Assembly: GCF_003052265.1 (NCBI RefSeq)
Contig: NZ_QANS01000003.1
Coordinates: 186,001 to 250,000 of the forward strand
DNA: 64,000 nucleotides
Reading direction: 5' to 3'
Source: Stenotrophobium rhamnosiphilum
Lineage (GTDB): Bacteria > Pseudomonadota > Gammaproteobacteria > Nevskiales > Nevskiaceae
A program made the translations under genes and the position numbers. This document shows, piece after piece, positions 35,109 through 46,201 of this stretch. The number at the start of each line of letters is the position of its first letter. The stretch's first letter is position 1. Below the pieces are notes generated by a model. The model saw nothing but the letters and a program-made list of their open reading frames with translations, was not told where the DNA came from and did not search any database.

Positions 35109-35860
35109 GCCAAGTATTCCGAAACCAATACGAGATCCTTGATCATCGTCTGATACTCGGCATGCGTTTCGTATTCATCAGTGCGCCAGACTTTGCCTTC
35201 GTTCTCGTGCATATAAGCGCGGTACTCCGGCGCGCCAGGGAACTTAATGTTATCCGCGACGACCAATCCACCGCGTCGCAGCCAGCCTTCTCGCATGATC
35301 AGTTTTAGATCTGGCAGATAAGCATTTTTATCGTGGTCTACAAAAACCAAATCGATAGTGCCTGCTGCAAAGTTTTGCTCTTGGTTCAGTGCACTTGCTG
35401 TTTTTCCGCCGTCACCCAAAGTACCCACAACAACCGTCACGCGTGAGCTAACGCCAGCATGTTCAAAGATGCGTCGCGCGATCTTTGCGTTTTCTGCATT
35501 GAACTCGATGGAGACAATGCGTGCAGTCGGTGCAGCAGCTGCCATGCGTAGTGCGCTATATCCGCAATACGTCCCCAACTCGAGAATGCGACTAGGCTTT
35601 GCGCGTTCGACAGCGGCATCAAGGATCAAACCTTTCTCATCGCCGACATTAATTAGAAAGCTTTCGTTGTAGCAGTACTCATCGATGATACGAATCACAT
35701 CCTTCGCATCACCTTGCTTAGCTTTCGCAACGACATACTCCGCAAGCCGCGCTTCACGGCCATCGCCGACCTGCCAATTCTTCAGCAGATGCGGCATGCC
35801 TAAAAATAGGCGTATGAATGACCAGCGTAGAAACGGGATTTTTCTCGAGAGTGTCGACAT
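35105..35860 (-). CDS. O-methyltransferase, catechol O-methyltransferase-like
   Basis: The 251-residue protein has the SAM-binding motif ILELGTYCGYSALRMA (about 92-107), an acidic residue ending the second strand (IVSIEFNAEN), and DLVFVDHDKNAYLPDL (about 170-185), whose Asp residues bind the metal in COMT-like enzymes. It should transfer a methyl group to a catechol hydroxyl. AAGGAC lies before the ATG. It is the last of three closely spaced minus-strand genes (27 bases from the dioxygenase-like gene), which suggests a common pathway. Confidence 0.85.
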   Translation of the reverse strand: MSTLSRKIPFLRWSFIRLFLGMPHLLKNWQVGDGREARLAEYVVAKAKQGDAKDVIRIIDEYCYNESFLINVGDEKGLILDAAVERAKPSRILELGTYCGYSALRMAAAAPTARIVSIEFNAENAKIARRIFEHAGVSSRVTVVVGTLGDGGKTASALNQEQNFAAGTIDLVFVDHDKNAYLPDLKLIMREGWLRRGGLVVADNIKFPGAPEYRAYMHENEGKVWRTDEYETHAEYQTMIKDLVLVSEYLA

Positions 35861-35887
35861 GTCCTTGTCCTTTGTATTCCGCGCAAA

Positions 35888-36742
35888 CTAAATTTCTATT
35901 GGCCCAAACGTGAGTCGATGAAAACGCCACGCAGCAACAGGGCGCGTTGCTGCGTCTCTTCCATGTAACCAGCGACGATCATCCATGAGATATCCCTCAC
36001 CTCTGCGCAGTCTGATTTTCATCGCTGCTTTTTGCAGAGAAAGACTCAACTCGTCGCTCCATTCATTCGCGCCCCCGTGAAGTATTCGAAACAGCTTATC
36101 GAATGAGTCACGCGAGACTTTGCCGCACATGAGCTGCCGGACGTCTTTCAACGCACTGACAGGAAACTTGGGCTGCTTCTTCAGAAGATGCAAAAGATTT
36201 TGCCGCGACATGAACAGCGACGCACCACTTTTATCATCAGGAACATCGTCAAAAATTAGCCAGAGTTTGGATGAAAGAAAAAGATCTGCATGTAAGGGAA
36301 ATCCAAGATCTTTTCTTTCTGGGGTGACAGGCGCCGATAACGATGCTCGTTGATCGCCGTAAATTTCCGTTACTGCAACGCGTAAGAGCGAAAACAGTAC
36401 GCGCATTTTTCGACTGTCCAAAGCTGCCGGAAACATGTCGCGGAACAGAATCATCTTGTCGCTGATGCGCCAGTCGTCTAGGCTCTTTGCGAAATCCAGA
36501 AGCAGTGGCCAGTAAGTCGCTTTTCGAGGATCTTTATCCGGATGATACGTCGTCGAGTAGGGCGCACATCCGCGAATATTTTTCATCGTGACGCGACGAT
36601 TTAACTCGCCAGCAGACTCTAGCTCGGCAACAAACGCTCGAAATGACTTTGACCATGTCAGCCAAATGGCTTCACGCGAAAATTTTGAACCTTTGTGTTC
36701 ACGTGGGGCAGCAACTTCGCAGAAGATAGGCTCACGAGACAT
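35888..36742 (-). CDS. TauD/2-oxoglutarate dioxygenase-like protein
   Basis: The 284-residue protein shows the facial triad pattern of Fe(II)/2-oxoglutarate oxygenases: HAD (His151, Asp153) and, about 107 residues later, DDRRWLHGR (His260), followed by WRFHRL with an arginine that could bind 2-oxoglutarate. The D-x-R-R-x-L-H-G-R motif is that of the TauD/clavaminate synthase group. Overall resemblance to known members is low, so the reaction is unknown. AAGGAG precedes the ATG. The gene looks richer in A and T than its neighbours, a sign of possible transfer. It lies between a membrane isomerase-like gene and an O-methyltransferase gene. Confidence 0.55.
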   Translation of the reverse strand: MSREPIFCEVAAPREHKGSKFSREAIWLTWSKSFRAFVAELESAGELNRRVTMKNIRGCAPYSTTYHPDKDPRKATYWPLLLDFAKSLDDWRISDKMILFRDMFPAALDSRKMRVLFSLLRVAVTEIYGDQRASLSAPVTPERKDLGFPLHADLFLSSKLWLIFDDVPDDKSGASLFMSRQNLLHLLKKQPKFPVSALKDVRQLMCGKVSRDSFDKLFRILHGGANEWSDELSLSLQKAAMKIRLRRGEGYLMDDRRWLHGRDAATRPVAAWRFHRLTFGPIEI

Positions 36743-36768
36743 GACCGGCTCCTTCCATTTTTAGTCGC

Positions 36769-37233
36769 TCATTGTTCGGCGCTTTTCGCACGGAACAGCC
36801 CGTATAGCGTCAGCAGCAAAGCAATCATGATGGTGACGCCGCACACCTGAAGTGAAGCCGATACCAGCGCACTGTCGGTTCCATTCGGTGGCGGAAATTT
36901 TTCGTTCAGCGTCGGCATCAATTTTGATGAAGCGCCAATGAATGCGGCCAGAACGCCCGCACCACCATTCATCCAAGTGCCAATCTGCAAAGACGCGAAC
37001 CACACTTTGAATGCCGTAGCATTCAAGCGCATTTCCATGACAAGAAAGCTGAACACAACCATCAATACACCATTGGCTGTGAACTCAATATGCGCCATCA
37101 CAATGCCGCGAAACCATTGCACAGCAGTCGGAGGTATAAATCCGACGATGCACCCGACTGTAATTTGTAAAACGCCCAGCAACATTGTGTAGCGTTTGAG
37201 ATTGGCTTTCAGAGTTTCGATATCACGATCCAT
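36769..37233 (-). CDS. Four-span membrane protein, styrene-oxide-isomerase-like
   Basis: The ATG at 37233 is chosen because AAAGGAG lies just upstream. The 154-residue protein has four membrane spans. Its second span carries MAHIEFTANGVLM, which matches RAHSGPALNGMMV of styrene-oxide isomerase in the His-x5-Asn spacing (His48, Asn54), and the third span has WMNGG like WANVG there. In that enzyme the histidine binds haem, and the protein turns epoxides into aldehydes. The sequence match is weak and from memory, so the family call is tentative. It begins a tight three-gene unit with the dioxygenase-like and methyltransferase genes. Confidence 0.45.
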   Translation of the reverse strand: MDRDIETLKANLKRYTMLLGVLQITVGCIVGFIPPTAVQWFRGIVMAHIEFTANGVLMVVFSFLVMEMRLNATAFKVWFASLQIGTWMNGGAGVLAAFIGASSKLMPTLNEKFPPPNGTDSALVSASLQVCGVTIMIALLLTLYGLFRAKSAEQ

Positions 37234-37257
37234 GTGTGATCTCCTTTCCGTGCTTTT

Positions 37258-37293
37258 GTAGCCCGGGTGCAACCCGGGTTTCACCCGGGCTAC
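37258..37293. repeat. GC-rich palindrome (GTAGCCCGGGTG type)
   Basis: GTAGCCCGGGTG at 37258-37269 pairs with CACCCGGGCTAC at 37282-37293, 12 bp, with a further CCCGGGTT element inside the loop. It lies between the stop of the ParA-like gene (37301) and the start of the membrane protein gene. It belongs to the same general class of intergenic repeats as those at 2475 and 35041 but has a different core. Confidence 0.78.
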
Positions 37294-37300
37294 GTCGCGG

Positions 37301-38047
37301 CTAGAACTTTAATAATTTTTTTGTTTCGAGCCACAACTCCGCATACGCAATCAGCGCCGCATCATCAGACGGCGCAAACGCAGGAATCGGCGCGCGATGT
37401 TCGCCCATGCGTTCAACGGTAGAAGAGTAGGGCACCACGGTTTCTAAACTGCGCGCCATGCTCTTTGGGCGATTCTCGAGCAGATCGCGATGCAGTCCAC
37501 GACGGCGATCCGCCATAGAGTAGAACGGGCGCAGGGCTGAGTTCTCGTAGCCTTCTTGTTTGAAATATTCTTGCACTTGTTCAAGTGCGCGCAGTGATAA
37601 GAACGTGGGCACGACGGGTGCAAGCACGAGATCAGCGGCGGTGAATACGTTGTCTGCTAGGTGCGAGATGCTGGGTGCGCAGTCGAGAACGATCAATGAA
37701 TATTGTTCGCCGAAAGGTTTGAGCAATCGCTTGAGTGCTTCACGTGGCGGCACTACTTTTTTCAGCATGATGTCGAGATAGCGGCTGGAAAAATCTGCCG
37801 GGATCACGCCAAGATTGTCGTACGGTGTGGGTTTCGCGAGGCGGCCGATGGGCGTGTTGCCTTCGACAACTTTTTTAGTTTTGCCGTCTTCTGTTTTGAT
37901 ATCGAAATACCAAGTCGCGGCGGCTTGGGGATCGAGATCCCACAAGAGCGTTGAGTAGCCGTCGGCTGCGGCGAGGTAGGCGAGGTTGACTGCTGCGGCT
38001 GATTTGCCGACGCCACCTTTCAAGTTGTAAAGCGCCAAGGTCTGCAT
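37301..38047 (-). CDS. ParA family ATPase, orphan
   Basis: The ATG at 38047 gives a 248-residue protein starting directly with the deviant Walker A motif KGGVGKS (10-16), typical of ParA/MinD ATPases; DLDPQAAAT (about 38-46) and LIVLDCAPS (Walker B) follow. These ATPases position cell cargo such as chromosomes, plasmids or protein clusters. No ParB gene or other cargo gene is adjacent, so it is probably not the chromosome partition ParA; the neighbour upstream is degV. It may instead position another structure. Confidence 0.87.
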   Translation of the reverse strand: MQTLALYNLKGGVGKSAAAVNLAYLAAADGYSTLLWDLDPQAAATWYFDIKTEDGKTKKVVEGNTPIGRLAKPTPYDNLGVIPADFSSRYLDIMLKKVVPPREALKRLLKPFGEQYSLIVLDCAPSISHLADNVFTAADLVLAPVVPTFLSLRALEQVQEYFKQEGYENSALRPFYSMADRRRGLHRDLLENRPKSMARSLETVVPYSSTVERMGEHRAPIPAFAPSDDAALIAYAELWLETKKLLKF

Positions 38048-38147
38048 GACTTGCGAGCTCCCACGACTGATGAAACGAGATTTAACCACTGCGCTCTCGC
38101 TATGACGCGAGAACGGTATTCAAATCTTTTTCAGCAGCGTGTAGCGC

Positions 38148-39092
38148 TCAACCTTCGAAGGTGCGCAACTCTCCACCGTATGCGATGGCGACGCATGCGC
38201 CACCGGCATTCACTGCTGCGGTAGCAGACATGATGCTGCTCATAATTTCGATGCCGTTTTCGCGCGCGACTTGTGCGAGCGCTGCGTAGCCGGGCAGGCG
38301 TGCGATGAGTGCAGGATCACCGCCATAACTGATGCAGATGTGGCGCGTTGAAATGCCGCGTTCAATCTGACGCGCAACGTGGGCAAACATTTTTTCTACG
38401 GCGCGGTCGTAACCGAGGAATTTTGCAATGGGCTCGGTCTCGCCGCGATACGACTGAATCACCGGTTTGATATCGAGTGCGGAGCCGATGGCGTAAGTCA
38501 TCAGGCCAATACTTTTTTCGCCTTTTTTCATGCCGCGTGTGCGGATGTAATAAAGGTCGCCAGGCACCATGTAACCGCAGAGGTTGTCGCGCACTTCGTC
38601 TACGCGGCGACGAATCTCATTAGGGGCGAGACCTGCACGTGCGAGCTTGGCTGCTTCTGCTGCGAGCACACCCGTGGCGCAGAACATGTTTTTGCTATCG
38701 ACCACACGCAGCGCAAACGGGCCAGTGACACCGGCAGCAGCGCGAATCGATTTGTAGTCGTTGAGAATGGCGAACGATGCACGCGTGGCGTTTTCAAAAA
38801 TCGCGCTGCGCGTAGAAGAAACGGTGATGCAAAAAACGTAGTCGTAATCGATGACGATACGATCTAGAAATTTTTGGCGAATTTGTTCGGCGGTGAACGG
38901 ACTGGTTTCTGCTTCGAGTCCTTTCGCTGCGAGTTGCTCGGTGTAGAACTTGAGCGTTACATCGGGATCGCGCATGTCGACAAGCAGTTCATCGCCAAGG
39001 CGAATGCTGACCGGCAAGATGCCGATGTTGTGCTCGCGCAGGAACTCCGGCGGCAAATCGCAGCTGGCGTCGACGACGACTCCGATACGCAT
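38148..39092 (-). CDS. DegV family fatty-acid-binding protein
   Basis: The ATG at 39092 has GGGAG in front. The 314-residue protein starts with VVVDASCDLPPEF, the DegV N-terminal signature, and contains RVVDSKNMFCATG and the late HICISYGGDPA segment. DegV proteins (FakB type) bind a fatty acid and present it to a kinase partner in Gram-positive bacteria; their role in gammaproteobacteria is less clear. It stands 55 bases upstream of a mirrored gap to ParA and downstream of gyrB. Confidence 0.88.
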   Translation of the reverse strand: MRIGVVVDASCDLPPEFLREHNIGILPVSIRLGDELLVDMRDPDVTLKFYTEQLAAKGLEAETSPFTAEQIRQKFLDRIVIDYDYVFCITVSSTRSAIFENATRASFAILNDYKSIRAAAGVTGPFALRVVDSKNMFCATGVLAAEAAKLARAGLAPNEIRRRVDEVRDNLCGYMVPGDLYYIRTRGMKKGEKSIGLMTYAIGSALDIKPVIQSYRGETEPIAKFLGYDRAVEKMFAHVARQIERGISTRHICISYGGDPALIARLPGYAALAQVARENGIEIMSSIMSATAAVNAGGACVAIAYGGELRTFEG

Positions 39093-39211
39093 CCTTATCT
39101 CCCAAACGTCGCTACAACGCACGAACGTGCATTGATGATCGGCTCGCTAGGCATGCCGATTGAATTCTTATCGCGTCGCTATTATGCCCACGCATCCATG
39201 CAGGGCAACCA

Positions 39212-39243
39212 CCTCTCGCGCATTACTGCGAATGAGCGAGAGG
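39212..39243. other. Stem-loop downstream of gyrB
   Basis: CCTCTCGC at 39212-39219 pairs with GCGAGAGG at 39236-39243 around a 16-base loop. It lies 13 bases past the gyrB stop. The T-rich stretch (TTTTACGTTTTTT) is on the plus-strand side, which is the wrong side for gyrB, so its use as a gyrB terminator is uncertain. Confidence 0.4.
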
Positions 39244-39255
39244 GTTTTACGTTTT

Positions 39256-41697
<2,442 letters not shown>

Positions 41698-42774
41698 TTA
41701 ACACTCACGAATCAGGCCATGTTCCACGTGGAACATTGACGAATCAGGCAGCAAATCGAACGCAGGAACCCGTTCAAACGCCGTGATAAACAGCTGCCCT
41801 GTATGTTGAGCAAACAAGCCGGCCAAGGCGCGTTGAAACTCCGTGGCCAACTCTGCGGAGAAGTCATCCACCAACAAAATGGGTGACCTGCCCGTGTGTC
41901 GGTACATCAATTCGGACTGCGCCAGAATCAGGGCCGAGATCAGCAACTTCTGCTGGCCGCGACTGATCCGGTTCTTCACCTGATGACTGTTCAGCTTGAG
42001 CTTCAATTCGGCTCGATGGGCACCTTCTACGGTCATCCCCATTTTGCGGTCACGTTCCAGGTTTTTGCGGAGACCCTCAATATAAGGAGTATCCGTAGAC
42101 CAACCCGGTTGTAGCTCAATCGACCAATCCTCGGTGTTGAACAGCTTGGTCACCATTTCACCCAATATGGGTTTCAAGGCGGCCAGATGTTCTATCCGGT
42201 ACTGCAAGATGAGTTCGGCAGCACCTGCCAACTCCTCATCCCACGTAAGAATCTCTTTAGGGCTGCTCTTTAAGCGCAGCGCCTTATTGCGTTGCTTGAG
42301 CGCCCTTTGGTGTCGCCGCCAGACCGGGAAAAACTGTTGTTCCACGTGGAACACTCCCCAATCCAGAAAGCTCCGCCGGTAGCTCGGGCCATCCTGTAAC
42401 AGTCGGTGCATGGCCGGCTCGATGATCTGAGTCGGGAGTTGAGACACCAATTCGGCGGTGCTCGGCTTGGTGCTTTCCCCAAACCGAACCGATGTCCCTT
42501 CCGTGTTCCACGCAACTCTTACTGTCGTCGACGGCGCATCAGGCTTTTGCAACTTGGCCATCACCTGCCAATGCTTACCCAGCGCACCTGCCAACTCTGC
42601 CGGACCATTTCCGCGAAACGACTTTGCGCGGCCCAAGCAGTAAATCGATTCCAACAAACTGGTCTTCCCCGCCGCGTTCTCTCCAGTGATGAAGGTCACG
42701 CGTGGATGCGGGTTGAAGTCCAGCTTCTCAAACAGTCGAAAATTTTCACCCTTGATACGGGCGAGATGCATCAT
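41698..42774 (-). CDS. recF: DNA replication and repair protein RecF
   Basis: The 358-residue protein has the SMC-like ATPase layout of RecF: Walker A GENAAGKTS (about 31-39), the RecF signature ISRGQQKLL (about 272-280) and Walker B ILLVDDFSAEL (about 301-311). RecF loads RecA at gapped DNA together with RecO and RecR. Two adjacent ATG codons at 42774 and 42771 can serve as start. It lies between dnaN and gyrB, the standard order. Confidence 0.97.
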   Translation of the reverse strand: MMHLARIKGENFRLFEKLDFNPHPRVTFITGENAAGKTSLLESIYCLGRAKSFRGNGPAELAGALGKHWQVMAKLQKPDAPSTTVRVAWNTEGTSVRFGESTKPSTAELVSQLPTQIIEPAMHRLLQDGPSYRRSFLDWGVFHVEQQFFPVWRRHQRALKQRNKALRLKSSPKEILTWDEELAGAAELILQYRIEHLAALKPILGEMVTKLFNTEDWSIELQPGWSTDTPYIEGLRKNLERDRKMGMTVEGAHRAELKLKLNSHQVKNRISRGQQKLLISALILAQSELMYRHTGRSPILLVDDFSAELATEFQRALAGLFAQHTGQLFITAFERVPAFDLLPDSSMFHVEHGLIREC

Positions 42775-42787
42775 GCAATAGACCCGA

Positions 42788-43888
42788 TTAGAGCCTCATC
42801 GGCATCACAACGTATTTGCTCGATGGATCGTCGAGTGCGTAAACCAAGCCGCTGGAATCCGCATTCTTCAGTTCCATCACGAACTCTTCACTGGTCAACG
42901 CGCCGAGCGCGTCGAGCAGATAGTTCACGTTGAAGCCAATCTCAAGTGCGCCACCGTCGTAGTTCACTTCCAGATCTTCTTCGGCTTCTTCGTGCTCTGG
43001 GTTGTGCGTTTGCAGAACCAGCTTGGAGTTTTCCAACTGAAGACGAACACCGCGGAATTTTTCGTTAGACAGAATTGCGGTACGGCCCAGCGCACGCTTC
43101 ACCAACTCGCGGTTTGCCTGCAAACGCTTGTCGCCTGACTCAGGAATAACGCGCTCGTAATCTGGGAAACGACCATCAATTAATTTGGTGGTGAGACGGA
43201 CAACATCAAGGTCTGCCTGCAGCTGACCGGCTGCAATCTTGAGGGTGACTTCTTCGTCCCCTGCTTCCAACACGCGCAGCAACTCGATGATGGCTTTGCG
43301 CGGAACGATGATTTGCGTGGCTTCTTTGAAACCGGTTTCGAGCGTTACTTCGCTCATCGCCAAACGGTGACCATCGGTAGCAACCGTGCGAACGCGGTTT
43401 GCGGTGATCTCGAGCAACATGCCGTTCAAGTAATAACGAACATCCTGCTGCGCCATTGCGAACTGCGTGCGCTCAAAAATAGCTTTGAGCTGACCATGCT
43501 TCAAAGTCAGCGAGCGACCATCGGCAACCTGACCCATCGCTGGATATTCATCCGCTTTCAAGCAAGCCAGTGAGTAACGGCTGCGACCTGATTTAAGCGT
43601 TGCTTTGTCGGCCGTGGATTCCAATTGAATCTCGGCGCCTTCTGGCAAACCTCGGCAGATGTCGAACAGCTTTCGTGCTGGCACGGTGATACGGCCAGGC
43701 GCGATGTTCTGCACGCGAGCGCGGCTTTCCAGTTCGATCTCGAGATCAGTACCGGTCACGATCAGTTCGTCATCCTTCGTTTCCAAAAGGAAGTTCGACA
43801 GAACTGGAAGGGTCTGTCTGCGCTCAACCACACCGATTACGGCTTGTAATGCAGAAAGAAGTTCGTTTCTGCCGACTTGAAGTTTCAT
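42788..43888 (-). CDS. dnaN: DNA polymerase III sliding clamp (beta subunit)
   Basis: The 366-residue protein starts with MKLQVGRNELLSALQAVIGVVERR, hallmark of DnaN, and shows the three repeated clamp domains and the C-terminal YVVMPMRL end that shapes the client-binding pocket. The dimer encircles DNA and tethers the polymerase. Its length is standard. It follows dnaA after a 249-base AT-rich region that may be the replication origin, and precedes recF by 13 bases. Confidence 0.98.
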   Translation of the reverse strand: MKLQVGRNELLSALQAVIGVVERRQTLPVLSNFLLETKDDELIVTGTDLEIELESRARVQNIAPGRITVPARKLFDICRGLPEGAEIQLESTADKATLKSGRSRYSLACLKADEYPAMGQVADGRSLTLKHGQLKAIFERTQFAMAQQDVRYYLNGMLLEITANRVRTVATDGHRLAMSEVTLETGFKEATQIIVPRKAIIELLRVLEAGDEEVTLKIAAGQLQADLDVVRLTTKLIDGRFPDYERVIPESGDKRLQANRELVKRALGRTAILSNEKFRGVRLQLENSKLVLQTHNPEHEEAEEDLEVNYDGGALEIGFNVNYLLDALGALTSEEFVMELKNADSSGLVYALDDPSSKYVVMPMRL

Positions 43889-44137
43889 GTCATCACCAAT
43901 TAAGTATATTTTTTAAAAAAGATAATTAAACAGTAGTATTAGGCGACACAGATTTATTTGGATAACTAAATTTTCTTCTTGAAAATCAATAACTAATAAA
44001 CGTTTTTACTGCTTGCAATACTGTCATTTCATCCTAGAGCGAGCTGTGGATAAGCACTTAATTAATCTGTTAAGTCGACTTATCCCGCACATATCCACAA
44101 TTAATTCTAGATTTTCCTAAGTACTTTCTAACAACTT
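43889..44137. promoter_or_regulatory. oriC: Candidate replication origin (oriC) between dnaA and dnaN
   Basis: This 249-base region is much richer in A and T than its flanks, especially 43900-44030 (runs such as ATATTTTTTAAAAAAG), which fits a DNA-unwinding element. It has one perfect DnaA box in reverse (TGTGGATAA, 44045-44053), a one-mismatch box (ATATCCACA, 44091-44099) and a weaker CTTATCCCG just before it. It also must carry the dnaN promoter. In gammaproteobacteria the origin may be here or upstream of dnaA; the cluster of boxes favours this side. Confidence 0.55.
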
Positions 44138-45496
44138 TCAATAACCGAGCTGCCGAAGCAGGTTTTCGTAATCTTCACGGATCTTTAGGTCCTCATGCCG
44201 CAGCTCTGCCACCTTGCGGCAAGCATGCAGAACGGTCGTGTGGTCCTTGCCAAAGGCCTCTCCAATCTCCGGCAGGCTGTGTTGCGTCAGTTCCTTAGAC
44301 AAGGCCATGGCAATCTGCCTTGGACGCGCCAGCGAGCGCGTACGGCGCGGCGAGCTTAGGTCCGTGAGACGGATGTTGTAATAGGTGCTGACCGTGCGCT
44401 TGATGTTGTCCATCGTCACCATGCGCTCGTAAGCGGCCAGGCGATCCTTCAGCGTCGAGCGGGCGAACTCTACGGTTAGCGGTTCGCCGCGCAGGCGTGC
44501 GGTGGCGGACAGCGTGGCCAGCGCGCCTTCGAGGTCACGAACGTTGGAGCGAATGCGTTGTGCCACGAAAAACGCGACGTCTTCTGGCAGGCGAACTTTG
44601 TTCTGCTCAGCTTTGGCCAAAAGAATGGCGACGCGCGTTTCGAGTTCTGGCGGTTCAACAGCAACCGAAAGTCCCCAGGTAAAACGGGATTTCAAACGCT
44701 CGTCGATGCCATCAACATCTTTCGGATAACGATCACAGGTCAACACGATCTGCTTGCGGTTATCGATCAGCGCATTAAACGTGTGGAAGAATTCTTCCTG
44801 CGTACGTTCTTTATTGGCGAAGAATTGAATGTCGTCGATCAGCAGCGCGTCGACCGAACGGAAGAACGAGCGGAACTCATCGGCGCGGCCGTGGCGAATC
44901 GCCATGACCATGTGATTCATCCACTGCTCTGCGCCCAAGTAAGCAATGCGTGCGCGGCCGGTGCGGCGCATCACGGCGTTGCCGACAGAGTGCATTAAAT
45001 GCGTTTTGCCTAGGCCAGACTGACCGTAGATCAGTAGTGGGTTGTAGGCGGCGCCTGGCGTTTCTACGACATGCTGAGCCGCCGCACGTGCGTGGGCGTT
45101 GGATTTGCCTTCGATGAAATTTTCGAGCGTGAACTGCGGATTCAGATTCGCCGTAAACGCTGCGGGAACTTCATCAATGCTGCTGGTCGAGACCGGCGCA
45201 GACATTTTGCGAGGTGCGGTGGGCTCAGGATCTGGCGCGCGAGCTTGCTCAGCGGCGCCGACGGCTAATTCAACTTCTGGGGCTTCGTCACCAGCGCTGG
45301 CTTTAACGGCGCGGCGGATGGGAGCAAGGAAATCAGCTTTAACGCGATCCAGCACAATGCGATTGGGCGCCAGCAAAAGCAGGCGCTCGCGGGATGCCAC
45401 CGGATGTAAGGGGCGGATCCAAGTGTTGATGTCCTTGTCTGGGAGCTCCCCCTCCAGCCAACGCACACATTGTGTCCAAATATCTTCGGTATACAT
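44138..45496 (-). CDS. dnaA: Chromosomal replication initiator protein DnaA
   Basis: The 452-residue protein has DnaA domain I (1-85), a short variable linker, the AAA+ domain with Walker A GQSGLGKTH (about 158-166) and DALLIDDIQF (Walker B), and domain IV with the DnaA-box-binding motif GKDHTTVLHACRKV near residue 420. It binds DnaA boxes and melts the origin. It is transcribed away from rpmH, the usual arrangement. Confidence 0.98.
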   Translation of the reverse strand: MYTEDIWTQCVRWLEGELPDKDINTWIRPLHPVASRERLLLLAPNRIVLDRVKADFLAPIRRAVKASAGDEAPEVELAVGAAEQARAPDPEPTAPRKMSAPVSTSSIDEVPAAFTANLNPQFTLENFIEGKSNAHARAAAQHVVETPGAAYNPLLIYGQSGLGKTHLMHSVGNAVMRRTGRARIAYLGAEQWMNHMVMAIRHGRADEFRSFFRSVDALLIDDIQFFANKERTQEEFFHTFNALIDNRKQIVLTCDRYPKDVDGIDERLKSRFTWGLSVAVEPPELETRVAILLAKAEQNKVRLPEDVAFFVAQRIRSNVRDLEGALATLSATARLRGEPLTVEFARSTLKDRLAAYERMVTMDNIKRTVSTYYNIRLTDLSSPRRTRSLARPRQIAMALSKELTQHSLPEIGEAFGKDHTTVLHACRKVAELRHEDLKIREDYENLLRQLGY

Positions 45497-45573
45497 GTAT
45501 CGTTTAATAGTTATTGTCGGGCGCTCTATAACCCTAGTGCACCGGGGAGCCAGTCTAGCGTCTTGAACCAGAC

Positions 45574-45582
45574 TTATCCACA
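45574..45582 (+). promoter_or_regulatory. DnaA box upstream of dnaA
   Basis: TTATCCACA is a perfect DnaA box in the 157-base region between dnaA and rpmH. It is probably used for autoregulation of dnaA, or as part of a second set of origin sites. Only one perfect copy is present here. Confidence 0.7.
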
Positions 45583-45653
45583 GTTCTCTTGAAGGTCGGA
45601 AGGTAACACGCTAGAATCCGCGCCCTTTTTAGATTTACTGTGATTGGTGTTTC

Positions 45654-45788
45654 ATGAAACGTACATTCCAGCCGTCAAATCTGCGCCGCGCCCGTACCCA
45701 CGGTTTCCGCGCTCGCATGGCCACCAAAGGTGGTCGCCTTGTGCTGGCGCGTCGTCGCGCCAAGGGCCGCAAGCGTCTGATCCCGTAA
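45654..45788 (+). CDS. rpmH: 50S ribosomal protein L34
   Basis: This 44-residue gene translates as [20 protein letters not shown], followed by RMATKGGR and a basic [10 protein letters not shown] tail, the standard bL34 sequence; the final residues LIP differ slightly from the common LSA/LSV end. It is the first gene of the rpmH-rnpA-yidD-yidC-mnmE unit and diverges from dnaA. Confidence 0.98.
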   Translation: MKRTFQPSNLRRARTHGFRARMATKGGRLVLARRRAKGRKRLIP

Positions 45789-45847
45789 CAGACGTTTCGG
45801 CATCGACCGTTACGCCCGCTGTACCCCTCGTCGTTAATGGTGATGCC

Positions 45848-46201
45848 ATGGCGCGCTTCCCTAGGCGCGCCCGTCTATTAAAACCAGACGATTTTAAAGC
45901 TACCTTTGAAGGTGGCAGACGCGAACAGCAACCTTTATTCAGTGCTGTCGTTTCTAAAGGCCAAGGCGAACAAGTGCGATTGGGGCTCGCCGTGGCAAAA
46001 AAAGCGGTTGCAGATTCTCACGATCGCAACCGCATCAAGCGACATATCCGCGAAAGCTTCCGGCTTAACCAACATCGACTGCCTTGCGTCGACTTGGTGA
46101 TTTTGCCGCGCACAGCTGCCGCCACCGCTCCTGCTGAAGAACTCCGTCTGCAACTCGAAAAGTTGTGGACCCGGGTGGCCGAGCGATGGGCCAAGTCCTG
46201 A
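45848..46201 (+). CDS. rnpA: Ribonuclease P protein component
   Basis: The ATG at 45848 gives a 117-residue basic protein that aligns with RnpA from its first residues ([13 protein letters not shown]). The RNA-binding RNR motif is [15 protein letters not shown] (about 64-78). It helps the catalytic RNase P RNA to process tRNA precursors. The frame stays open upstream through rpmH, but that part is shadow. It overlaps yidD by 16 bases. Confidence 0.96.
   Translation: MARFPRRARLLKPDDFKATFEGGRREQQPLFSAVVSKGQGEQVRLGLAVAKKAVADSHDRNRIKRHIRESFRLNQHRLPCVDLVILPRTAAATAPAEELRLQLEKLWTRVAERWAKS

Noticed and set aside
37301-38047. The ParA-like gene as chromosome partition parA
   Set aside because: No parB follows and it is not beside mnmG/rsmG; it is better listed as an orphan ParA-type ATPase.
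39123-39255. Hairpin after gyrB as a classical terminator
   Set aside because: The T-rich tract is on the wrong side for gyrB, and no plus-strand gene ends there; kept only as a stem-loop with low confidence.
45497-45653. dnaA-rpmH gap as the main replication origin
   Set aside because: Only one perfect DnaA box and no AT-rich stretch; the dnaA-dnaN gap has more of the expected features. Not fully excluded.
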